DNA from: Anaerolineales bacterium UBA6131
GTDB taxonomy: Bacteria; Chloroflexota; Anaerolineae; UBA2200
DNA: 22,206 bases
Direction of reading: 5' to 3'
Assembly (NCBI GenBank): GCA_002435875.1
Contig: DIVN01000039.1
Span: 4,248 to 26,453 of the forward strand
This document shows, in pieces, positions 7,668 to 14,707 of this stretch. Positions within the stretch are counted from its first letter, which is position 1, and each line of letters starts with the position of its first letter. The position numbers were made by a program, and so were the translations under genes. The notes under the pieces were generated by a model. That model was given only the letters and a program-made list of their open reading frames with translations. It was not told where the DNA came from and made no database searches.

Positions 7668-8591
7668 GTGGAAGAACGTCACTATCGTCCCAGCCTGGTT
7701 GGGCCTCTGATGCTGATCGGTGCTGGAGTAGTACTCCTGTTGAACCAAGCAGGACTCCTGCCCTGGAACGTTTGGGCAACACTGTGGCGCTTTTGGCCAG
7801 TGGTGCTTGTCCTCCTCGGCATTGAGATACTGGTTGGCGTAACCCGCTCGAAGCCTGTCTATCTGGCCGCGCTGCTACTCTCCGCGATCATCCTGGTGGG
7901 CACTGTCGCGTATGCAACATATGCCAGTCAGCTGGGGAACTTGTTCCCCGCAGGCCAGACAGAGCAGGTCGTCGAAGCGATGCATGACGCCGATCGCGGC
8001 GACGTGACCCTCAAGTTGGCGGCAGGAACCCTCCTGGTCAATGCCCTGCAGGACTCACCCAATTTCCTGGAGGGCACACTGCAGTATGGCAGAAACTCGC
8101 GGCAGGCGGTGCGGACAGCAACCTATGAAGCCGGTGCGTTGAGCTTCACCTTGGAGGCGGGCAATCGCAACGGCAGCTTCTGGTCGCCCTTTGACCCGCT
8201 TGGCGAGCGCTGGGAGCTTGGCCTCACCCCGCGTGTCCCCATCCATCTGACCGTAACCAGCGGCGCCGGTGACATGCAGCTCGATTTGACCGATCTGCAG
8301 GTCACGGATTTGGAGCTCAAGGGTGGGGCAGGACGGACAAGCATCCGTCTCCCCCAGGCGGCGCGATGGACCTCCGGCAGCATCGCCGCCGGTGTAGGAG
8401 AAATCGAGATCATTGTCCCACCCGAATTGGGCATCCACATGCGCATCTCCAAGGGGCTGGGCGCAGTTCGCGTGCAGAATCCAAGGATGGCATCCGAAGG
8501 GGAGTACTACTGGACCGATGGATGGGACACGGCGGAGAACCGGGCCGATCTGACTATCCAGGCTGGAGTGGGTGCGATCTCCATCCGCTAG
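7668..8591 (+). CDS. LiaF-like membrane protein with extracytoplasmic beta-rich domain
   Basis: I chose GTG at 7668 because AAAGGAGGAAACC lies just before it; an in-frame extension upstream is open but lacks such a signal. The 307-aa product starts with hydrophobic segments (PLMLIGAGVVLLLNQAGLLP, then FWPVVLVLLGIEILVG, then AALLLSAIILVGTVAYATYA), which together resemble the LiaI/LiaF transmembrane domain. From about residue 95 it is a soluble, repetitive beta-rich domain with recurring patterns such as GDVTLKLAAGTLLVN, GAGDMQLDLTDLQVTDLELKG and GVGEIEIIVPP, typical of the toast-rack/DUF4097-type fold. LiaF-family proteins modulate responses to cell-wall stress. Family assignment is by pattern, and the precise role is unknown. 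It is probably cotranscribed with the PspC gene and ends before a strong hairpin. Confidence 0.75.
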   Translation: MEERHYRPSLVGPLMLIGAGVVLLLNQAGLLPWNVWATLWRFWPVVLVLLGIEILVGVTRSKPVYLAALLLSAIILVGTVAYATYASQLGNLFPAGQTEQVVEAMHDADRGDVTLKLAAGTLLVNALQDSPNFLEGTLQYGRNSRQAVRTATYEAGALSFTLEAGNRNGSFWSPFDPLGERWELGLTPRVPIHLTVTSGAGDMQLDLTDLQVTDLELKGGAGRTSIRLPQAARWTSGSIAAGVGEIEIIVPPELGIHMRISKGLGAVRVQNPRMASEGEYYWTDGWDTAENRADLTIQAGVGAISIR

Positions 8592-8716
8592 GCACATCAG
8601 ATGACCGCCGACTGAAGCAGTGCTGACACGCGCCGGGCTTGTGCCCTACGCTGGAGTACGGCCGAGGCTAGCGCCCTATCAGCCAAAAGCTGTCTCCACC
8701 GTCCCCTAACATAGGA

Positions 8717-8748
8717 GGCGGCACCGTGTATGTGAACACGGTGCCGCC
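8717..8748. terminator. Perfect 12-bp hairpin between convergent genes
   Basis: GGCGGCACCGTG (8717-8728) pairs perfectly with 8737-8748 around an 8-nt loop. It lies between the end of the LiaF-like gene and the end of the convergent aminotransferase gene, so it can act on both strands. Neither side has a clear T-run, so termination would be non-canonical. The rest of 8592-8831 shows nothing recognisable. Confidence 0.55.
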
Positions 8749-8831
8749 AACTACTTCTATAAACTCTGACTACCATAGAGAGCCAATGTGGCTAGCACAC
8801 CAACTCCAAGGTCATCTTGGTATTACTGGCC

Positions 8832-10148
8832 CTACTCCAGCTCAGTCAAGACCCTCTCGAAGATATTCAGGCCCTCGTCGACCTCATCGGCAGTGATGCT
8901 CAATGCTGGCATGAAGCGCAGTGTGCTCATGCCACAGCCCAACACCAGCAGATGCCTCTCGAAACACTTTTGCACGACCGCATCGCGGAGGTCGACTGCA
9001 GGCTCTTTGCCAGATCGGTTCTTCACCAACTCTACGCCTACCATCAGCCCAATGCCTCGAACATCTCCCATAGTCGGATGCTCTGCCTGCATGCGGCGCA
9101 GACGTTGCAGGAAACGGTCTCCCATACGTGCGGCATTCTCCATCAAACCGCCTTCGATCAGACGAACGGTCGCCAGAGCGGCCGCGCAAGAAACCGGATT
9201 GCCGCCGAATGTGGTAGCATGCGCACCGGGTGGCCAGGTCATCAGCCTCTTCTTGGCCACCATAGCCCCGAGTGGCATCCCAGATGCGATTCCTTTGGCC
9301 ATGCACACGATATCAGGAACCACACCCCAGTGCTCGATGGCAAAGATCTTGCCCGTACGCCCCATACCTGACTGGATTTCATCATCTACAAACAAGATAT
9401 CATACTTGTCGCACAGCTCGCGCAGGCGCACGTGGTAAAGCGGTGGAGGCACTACATAGCCGCCCTCACCCTGGATCGGCTCAACAAATATCGCACCCAC
9501 CTCGTTGGCTGAGACCAGCCGCTTGAAAAGCATATCCTCGATGTACTTGATGCAGTATACGTCGCACGATGGGTACTCGAGGTTGTAGGCACAGCGGTAG
9601 CAATATCCATAGGGCACGTGGGTAACCCCTGGAACCATGGGCTCAAAGCCCTCACGATGCACATACTTGGACGCAGTTAGCGCCAGAGCTCCCATGCTTC
9701 GCCCATGGAATGCGCCCAAGAAAGCCAGAGTCCGCGTGCAGCCACTCGTATAGCGCGCCAGCTTGAATGCCGCTTCGACCGCCTCTGTGCCAGAATTGGT
9801 GAAGAACGCCTGCTTGGGCTCCGATCCGGGGACAAGCGCGTTGAGCTTCTCGGCCAGTTCGATCTGCACCTCATAGTAAAAGTCCGTGCCGGACATGTGA
9901 ATGAACTTGTCCGCCTGGTCCTTGATGGCCTGGACTACCTCCGGATGGCTGTGCCCCGTTGAAGTGACCGCTATTCCAGCGGTAAAGTCAAGGTACTGAG
10001 TGCCATCTGTATCCCACACCAGGCAACCCCGACCACGGGCCATCACAAAAGGATACGATCGTGTTAGCGAAGGCGAGATGGCTTCAGTGTCTCTCCGGAT
10101 ATACTCGCTTACTCGCGAGGGCTCCGTCGTTCTCTGTTCGGTTTTCAT
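8832..10148 (-). CDS. Class III PLP aminotransferase (acetylornithine/4-aminobutyrate family, archaeal-type)
   Basis: The 438-aa fold-type I enzyme moves an amino group between an omega-amino or related substrate and a 2-oxo acid. Visible residues are SGT at 119-121, FHG at 148-150, E223 in EPIQGEGG, D256-E257 in FVDDEIQSGMGRTG, and the PLP lysine K285 in CMAKGIASG. A four-cysteine insert (C183, C186, C195, C199; pattern CYRC then C and C) resembles the archaeal subgroup that includes broad-specificity aminotransferases and amino-acid racemases. The substrate therefore cannot be set by homology. The ATG at 10148 is preferred because GGAGG lies 9 nt upstream; an in-frame ATG at 10169 would lose that signal. 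It is the last gene of a minus-strand group with a racemase-like enzyme, an epimerase and a PPC protein, although the 328-bp gap before it may hold its own promoter. Confidence 0.9.
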   Translation of the reverse strand: MKTEQRTTEPSRVSEYIRRDTEAISPSLTRSYPFVMARGRGCLVWDTDGTQYLDFTAGIAVTSTGHSHPEVVQAIKDQADKFIHMSGTDFYYEVQIELAEKLNALVPGSEPKQAFFTNSGTEAVEAAFKLARYTSGCTRTLAFLGAFHGRSMGALALTASKYVHREGFEPMVPGVTHVPYGYCYRCAYNLEYPSCDVYCIKYIEDMLFKRLVSANEVGAIFVEPIQGEGGYVVPPPLYHVRLRELCDKYDILFVDDEIQSGMGRTGKIFAIEHWGVVPDIVCMAKGIASGMPLGAMVAKKRLMTWPPGAHATTFGGNPVSCAAALATVRLIEGGLMENAARMGDRFLQRLRRMQAEHPTMGDVRGIGLMVGVELVKNRSGKEPAVDLRDAVVQKCFERHLLVLGCGMSTLRFMPALSITADEVDEGLNIFERVLTELE

Positions 10149-10476
10149 GCTCCATGTCCTCCTCGACATATTGATTTGTTAATGTCTGCAGCGTGTCGCC
10201 TAGTCTCTTCATCTGGCGATCGCCAAGAGCCAAGTTGATGACACATGCGCAGTTGTTCCTCACATACAGACAAGATAGAACCTTATCCTACTCAGTTCGG
10301 GCGTTTCGACCAAGCACGTACGGCCCCACGCGGACAAAGGTCCGGCAGCGCTCGTGCAGCCCACGAGTGTTGACCACCTCACTGTGCCTGATCGCATGGC
10401 TGCAATCGCGGCTCCAGATGCATGAATCAGGGGGCGCGAGCTGGCCGTTCGCTTCGCGTCACAATCGCCCTATTGA
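10149..10476. other. Intergenic region with a 12-bp palindrome
   Basis: This 328-bp stretch separates the racemase-like and aminotransferase genes. It holds the aminotransferase ribosome binding site and a perfect palindrome TGGCGATCGCCA (10214-10225), 66 bp upstream of the aminotransferase start, which could be an operator. Both strands have short open frames but none with a convincing start. I see no clear promoter, terminator or recognisable gene remnant. Confidence 0.4.
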
Positions 10477-11214
10477 CTACTCGTAGACAGAGCGGAGCAC
10501 CTCGCCAACATTGACTGCGTCCTTGCGCTCGGGGAAGGCAAAGGTGTTCTTCTTGCTCGTGTGCAGACCATAAGCTACCTGAGCCTCAACCAGCTTCACC
10601 GCGGAGACGACCCCATCGGTCACGGGCACGCCGAGCTCCTTTTCCATGATCTTGTCCATGCCCACCATCGCCGCCCCTGAAAGGCAGATCACGTCAGCCC
10701 CATCTTTGTCGATGGCGACCCGCGCTTCCTTGATAAAAGCCTCAACCGTGCGACCACGATCGGCAGCAATGTCGATGACCTTGACCCCCGCGGCACGCAC
10801 CGAGGCGCATCGGTCGGTCAGACCATACCTCCGGACCATGGTTACCATCAGCGGAACCATGCGCCAAAGCGCGGTCATTGAGGTGAAACGGTGGCCGAGC
10901 AGACAGGCCATGTACATACTGGCTTCGCCAATGCCGACGACGGGCTTGGTCGTAACCTCGCGACAGGCGTACAACCCCGGATCCTGCCCACAGGCGACCA
11001 CGAAACCATCATAGTCCTTCTCGTTGGCCACCAGCGTCTGAAGCGTCCCCACCGCTGATAAAGCTACATCGTACTCTCCCTCAATGGAGCGTGGGCCACT
11101 GGCAGCACACAAAGTCACAATCTCGGTGCCAGGGCTCGCATACTTCCTCGCTCCTTCATCAATTTGCTGGCGCATCAACTCGGTAGTGTTGGGATTAATC
11201 ACCAAGAGCCGCAT
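10477..11214 (-). CDS. Asp/Glu/hydantoin racemase superfamily enzyme
   Basis: The 245-aa product starts MRLLVINPNTTELMR, a hallmark of the hydantoin/allantoin racemase branch of this superfamily. The ATG at 11214 is chosen because GGAGGAAG precedes it; an upstream in-frame start is not supported. Family racemases use two cysteines as acid and base. The first is present as C75 in FVVACGQDPG. At the second site, where relatives usually have LGCAGM, this protein reads ICLSGAAM, so glycine G180 lies where the cysteine is expected; a cysteine (C177) sits three residues earlier. This may mean a shifted active site or a non-racemase activity, such as that of arylmalonate decarboxylase relatives, which use one cysteine. 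It follows the epimerase gene by 74 bp on the same strand. Confidence 0.82.
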   Translation of the reverse strand: MRLLVINPNTTELMRQQIDEGARKYASPGTEIVTLCAASGPRSIEGEYDVALSAVGTLQTLVANEKDYDGFVVACGQDPGLYACREVTTKPVVGIGEASMYMACLLGHRFTSMTALWRMVPLMVTMVRRYGLTDRCASVRAAGVKVIDIAADRGRTVEAFIKEARVAIDKDGADVICLSGAAMVGMDKIMEKELGVPVTDGVVSAVKLVEAQVAYGLHTSKKNTFAFPERKDAVNVGEVLRSVYE

Positions 11215-11288
11215 GTTGCTTCCTCCTACGTAGATTCGATGTGTTCTCACCAGGACGCTGGGTCCCGTATGCTGCCATCTGCGTTGCG

Positions 11289-12293
11289 CTAGTTGGCAGT
11301 CCAGAGATCGCCGTACTGCTCGACCCATGGCATATAGTCTGCAAACGCCTCCTGCAGGCCGTACCGTGGCACGTAGCCTATGTCCTCGACCAGCCGCTTG
11401 ACGGAGAAGGGAGCACGATGCGAAAGGTAGTAGTCGACGTTGGCTCTAGCCGCCTCATCAGCCATGCGGTATGAGAAGCGTGGGTATGCCCCACCGAGCT
11501 TGCGGCAGTACTCCTCAACAGTCCACTCGCGGCCAGGGCCGATGTTGTAGACCCGGTAGCGCGGGTCGTCCTTGTCCATCAAGGCAATCAACGCTGCAGC
11601 CAGTTCACGGCTGTACAACCAGTCTCTGCGTCCCACCCCAGGCAAGACCGCCTCTCTTCCCAGCACAGCCAGGCGTGTCACTTGCATCAAAGGGCTCGGA
11701 GTGTCGCGAACACCTGTATCCCTCTCCCATGGTCCAAAGGTGGTATCCACGCGAGCGACGCGGACGTCCATCCCCCGGAGTTCGCCAAAGCGCAGACTCA
11801 GCATCTCGCCCGCGTACTTGCTGATGCCATACAGGTTCGCAGGCCAGGGAACCGTGGCGCTCTCATCCAGAGTAACAGCGTCGACGGCATTCTTGCCATA
11901 CACAGAGCTTGAGCTGAGGTAGACCAATCGTCTCAGGCCGCAGTCACGCGCCGCCTCCAGGACAGCCTGTGTGCCCAGGACGTTAACCTCCAAGACCTCA
12001 CGCGCGCTGATTCGTTCGCGCTCGGCGTCTGCCGTAATCGCGGCCGCGTGGTACAGTGCGTCCACCTTGTGCTCTTTGCAGGCAGAGGCAACCTCCGTGC
12101 GATCACGTACGTCACCGCGCGCCAAGTGCAGGGTTCCTAGCCTGGATAGAGCCTCGATGACGAGTGCCGGGGGCGAGTGTCGGCTGAAAAGGACCACATT
12201 CTCCCCACGCCTGAGCAGCGCCTCTGCCAGATTGGTGGCCACAAATCCGGAGCCCCCGGTTATCAGTACATTCACCCAAGCACCCCGCGCCAT
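11289..12293 (-). CDS. NAD-dependent epimerase/dehydratase (extended SDR)
   Basis: The product is up to 334 aa. The nucleotide-binding loop is GGSGFVA (residues 13-19), where most relatives have GFIG. The acidic GDVRD (60-64) for the adenine follows, then LSSSSVYG (127-133) with the catalytic serine, and Y155/K159 in YGISK. Extended SDRs of this type act on nucleotide sugars or on other hydroxy or keto compounds. The neighbours (PPC protein, racemase-like enzyme, ammonia lyase, aminotransferase) make a non-sugar substrate plausible, but this is inference. The start is uncertain: ATG at 12293, 12 bp after the PPC stop, has no ribosome binding site, while the in-frame GTG at 12275 begins exactly at the first strand (VNVLITGG) and follows GCGGGG. 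The close spacing indicates cotranscription with the PPC gene. Confidence 0.87.
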   Translation of the reverse strand: MARGAWVNVLITGGSGFVATNLAEALLRRGENVVLFSRHSPPALVIEALSRLGTLHLARGDVRDRTEVASACKEHKVDALYHAAAITADAERERISAREVLEVNVLGTQAVLEAARDCGLRRLVYLSSSSVYGKNAVDAVTLDESATVPWPANLYGISKYAGEMLSLRFGELRGMDVRVARVDTTFGPWERDTGVRDTPSPLMQVTRLAVLGREAVLPGVGRRDWLYSRELAAALIALMDKDDPRYRVYNIGPGREWTVEEYCRKLGGAYPRFSYRMADEAARANVDYYLSHRAPFSVKRLVEDIGYVPRYGLQEAFADYMPWVEQYGDLWTAN

Positions 12294-12305
12294 GCAGCGA
12301 TCGAA

Positions 12306-12794
12306 TCAATCATACGGTGGCAATGACCGATCCGTCTTCCCTCGCACATCTTCGTACGAGTCCACAACCTGGAGCAAATTTTGCTTGACAGCCGGATCAA
12401 TGAGCCTCTTGAGCTTGATATTGTCCAGCCTCATAATCACTACTTCTGCCAGGGTCAGCACCGTGCAGCCTTTCTCCATGTGCCCGCCTAATGCCCCCTG
12501 CTCTGTCGAAAGAGTCATGTGTGCATGAACCTGATAGTCAGCGATTACCCCCGTGAAGTTGAGCAACTCGTATCCATCGTCCTTGCGCCAGCGATAAAAG
12601 TCCGGTGGCGGATACTGGGTAGACTGAACACCAAAGAACGAAGCATGGCACAGAGTGCCGTATCCCGAGAGAATGACTCCGTTACGGATGCTGTTCTCGG
12701 TGCAGAGTCGCTGCAAACACTCCAGCAGGTCCTCGCCGTGCTCCACACGCGCGACAATGATCTCCCCCGCTACCGCACCTTTTCCAACGATCAT
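12306..12794 (-). CDS. PPC/DUF296-domain protein
   Basis: The 162-aa product is a single PPC (plant and prokaryote conserved, DUF296) domain. The supporting pattern is GVILSGYGTL early, then VHAHMTLS with H90 and H92, then GGHMEKGC with H105, which are the probable metal ligands, and a closing LAEVVI strand. In plants this domain is joined to AT-hook DNA-binding motifs; no AT-hook or other DNA-binding region is visible here, so an enzymatic or ligand-binding role is more likely than transcription control. The function of bacterial stand-alone PPC proteins is mostly unknown. The ATG at 12794 follows AGGAGGACACG. It is the first gene of the minus-strand group and probably cotranscribed with the epimerase 12 bp downstream. 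Confidence 0.87.
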   Translation of the reverse strand: MIVGKGAVAGEIIVARVEHGEDLLECLQRLCTENSIRNGVILSGYGTLCHASFFGVQSTQYPPPDFYRWRKDDGYELLNFTGVIADYQVHAHMTLSTEQGALGGHMEKGCTVLTLAEVVIMRLDNIKLKRLIDPAVKQNLLQVVDSYEDVRGKTDRSLPPYD

Positions 12795-12974
12795 TCGTGT
12801 CCTCCTGACCAGATAGGCCTCAAACTAGACGCCATCTGGATGTGTGCTCCAGCCGAACGTCCTGCTGCACATCTCAGACCATACAATCCCGGACCCCGAC
12901 CAATCAGGCGGCAACAGCAATGGTGACAAACGAGAAAGCGGCGGCCGAAAATCCAGTCTGGGGCCCGGAGGCGG

Positions 12975-12993
12975 ACGTGCAATTGCTGCACGT
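12975..12993. promoter_or_regulatory. 19-bp palindrome at the PPC operon start site, candidate operator
   Basis: ACGTGCA (12975-12981) and TGCACGT (12987-12993) are perfect inverted 7-mers around ATTGC. The element abuts the minus-strand -10 (12999 to 12994) and covers the predicted start of transcription, the classical place for a repressor. A second small palindrome, TATCCGGGATA (12998-13008), overlaps the same -10. Confidence 0.5.
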
Positions 12994-13022
12994 ATGCTAT
13001 CCGGGATACATGGGCCTGTCAA
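12994..13022 (-). promoter_or_regulatory. Candidate sigma70-type promoter of the PPC-epimerase-racemase group
   Basis: On the minus strand TTGACA (13022 to 13017) and TAGCAT (12999 to 12994) are 17 nt apart. The -35 is a perfect consensus. Transcription would start near 12987, leaving a leader of roughly 190 nt before the PPC start codon. Confidence 0.6.
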
Positions 13023-13080
13023 GTCATCGGCCGCTTGGAGCGGTCCAGGCGCAGTTGTCGCCGCCCAGGCAGCAGATTAC

Positions 13081-13109
13081 TTGACAATGACCATGATCTA
13101 TGGGACAAT
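13081..13109 (+). promoter_or_regulatory. Candidate sigma70-type promoter of the ammonia-lyase gene
   Basis: TTGACA (13081-13086) and GACAAT (13104-13109) are 17 nt apart. Transcription would start near 13116, about 29 nt before the chosen ATG. The -35 elements of the two divergent promoters are 58 bp apart, close enough for shared control. Confidence 0.6.
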
Positions 13110-13144
13110 GGCTGGCGCCCGAGCATGGTGGGAGGAGACCAGGG

Positions 13145-14707
13145 ATGTGCCCCTTGACACTCGATGGTGAGCGTCTCGAAATCGACGATGTTGTACGAGT
13201 TGCAGACGCCTGGCGGAATCCGGGCGTCATTTCTGTCCATCTGGCAGCCGCGGCAAGGCGTCGTGTCGTTTCCTGTCGCAACGTCGTCGACCGCCTGGTG
13301 CAGCGTGCCGCAATCGTCTACGGTGTCACTACCGGTTTTGGTGCTTTCAAGAACCGGGCCATTGGTGCGGAGCAGGCGGCTCGGCTCCAGGAGAATCTCC
13401 TGATGAGCCATGCTGTCGGTGTGGGCAGACCGCTCCCGGAGCAAATCATCCGCGCGGCGATGCTTATCCGCGCCAATACGCTTGCCAAGGGCTACTCTGG
13501 GATTCGCGTTGAGACACTGACCGCACTCCTGGAGATGATCAATCGTGGAGTGCACCCGATTGTCCCAGAGCAAGGCTCGGTTGGTGCGAGCGGTGATCTG
13601 GCACCCCTTGCACATATGGCGCTGGTGCTGATCGGCAAGGGCGAGGCATCCTACCGCGGACAGCGCATGCCTGGGGCGGATGCCATGCGCCTGGCCCATC
13701 TCAGTCCAGTGGTACTGCAAGCCAAAGAGGGAGTGGCTCTGATCAACGGCACGAGTGTGATGGCTGCGATTGGCAGCATCGCCGTACACCGGGCCAGGCA
13801 GTTGCTGGAGACCGCCGATGCGGTTGCGAGCCTTAGCCTCGAGGCCCTGCGGGGATCGCTTACCCCGTTTGATGCCCGCCTGCACGCCGTGAGACCGCAC
13901 GTCGGCCAGACTGCTTGCGCCGACCATATGCGCGAACTGCTGGAAGGGAGCCAGTTGGTGCGTGACAAGGAGGATCAGGTTGTCCAGGATGCCTATACTC
14001 TTCGCTGCATTCCGCAAGTGCACGGCGCTGTGCGCGATGTCATCAGCCATGCTCGAGGAGTCGTAAGCATTGAAGTCAATTCAGCAACCGACAATCCCTT
14101 AATCTTCCAGGACCCGGATGACGTTGCCCTGTCCGGAGGAAACTTTCATGGAGAGCCGATTGCTTTGGCCATGGACTATCTAGGTTTGGCGCTGACCAGC
14201 CTGGCGAACATGTCTGAGCGACGAATAGCCCGGCTGCTGGATCCCGCCACAAACGAAAATGTATTGCCACCGTTTCTGACCGAGCATGGCGGAGTGAACT
14301 CGGGCTTCATGATGGTGCAATACACCGCAGCCGCATTGGCATCAGAGAACAAAGTACTTGCTCATCCAGCGAGCGCTGACTCGATCCCGACTTCAGCCAA
14401 CGTAGAAGACCACGTTAGCATGGGAGCCAGTGCAGCGCGCAAGGCCATTCAGATTATCGAGCACGCAGAGACCATCATCGCCATCGAAGCCCTCTGCGCC
14501 GCCCAGGGCATCGACCTGCGACGTCGGTGTGACTCCGCCCGCTGCCTCGGTAAAGGAACCACGGCTGTGTTCAGCTGTCTACGTGAAAAGGTTCCCTTTA
14601 TTGCCGAGGATCAGGTAATGTACCCTCACATCGCAACAGTGCAAGAGATGGTACAGTCCGGCAAGTTGGCGGACTCTGCACTACGTGCGCTTTCCGGTTG
14701 CTCATGA
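13145..14707 (+). CDS. Aromatic amino acid ammonia-lyase, histidine ammonia-lyase type
   Basis: The 520-aa enzyme removes ammonia from an amino acid using the self-formed MIO group made from A148-S149-G150 in GSVGASGDLAPLAH. Matching Pseudomonas HutH, it has Y59 (Y53), H89 (H83) in LMSHAVG, N201 (N195), Y284 and R287 (Y280/R283) in DAYTLRC, M389 (M382) in SGFMMVQ and E421 (E414). H89, M389 and E421 point to histidine rather than phenylalanine, tyrosine or ergothioneine. The residue before the glutamate is V420 where HutH usually has Q. No hutU, hutI or hutG is nearby, so the hut pathway is not supported by context and another imidazole-like or aromatic substrate is possible. The ATG at 13145 follows GGAGGAG with good spacing; an upstream in-frame start lacks this. 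Its stop overlaps tgt (ATGA). Confidence 0.9.
   Translation: MCPLTLDGERLEIDDVVRVADAWRNPGVISVHLAAAARRRVVSCRNVVDRLVQRAAIVYGVTTGFGAFKNRAIGAEQAARLQENLLMSHAVGVGRPLPEQIIRAAMLIRANTLAKGYSGIRVETLTALLEMINRGVHPIVPEQGSVGASGDLAPLAHMALVLIGKGEASYRGQRMPGADAMRLAHLSPVVLQAKEGVALINGTSVMAAIGSIAVHRARQLLETADAVASLSLEALRGSLTPFDARLHAVRPHVGQTACADHMRELLEGSQLVRDKEDQVVQDAYTLRCIPQVHGAVRDVISHARGVVSIEVNSATDNPLIFQDPDDVALSGGNFHGEPIALAMDYLGLALTSLANMSERRIARLLDPATNENVLPPFLTEHGGVNSGFMMVQYTAAALASENKVLAHPASADSIPTSANVEDHVSMGASAARKAIQIIEHAETIIAIEALCAAQGIDLRRRCDSARCLGKGTTAVFSCLREKVPFIAEDQVMYPHIATVQEMVQSGKLADSALRALSGCS

Noticed and set aside
6967..7782. A 271-codon minus-strand open frame opposite mutL, PspC and LiaF-like genes
   Set aside because: It crosses three genes on the other strand and shows no protein family features.
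10193..10486. Short open frames in the gap between racemase-like and aminotransferase genes, including a minus-strand stop-to-stop frame
   Set aside because: No start codon with a ribosome binding site and no recognisable domain; not enough to call a gene or a pseudogene.
13019..14050. A 343-codon minus-strand open frame opposite the ammonia lyase
   Set aside because: It covers the lyase active-site coding region and the promoter in antisense, with no recognisable motif.
13145..14707. Ergothionase or phenylalanine/tyrosine ammonia-lyase as the identity of the lyase
   Set aside because: H89, M389 and E421 keep the HutH pattern at the positions that differ in those enzymes, so an HAL-type call fits better, although the substrate is not proven.
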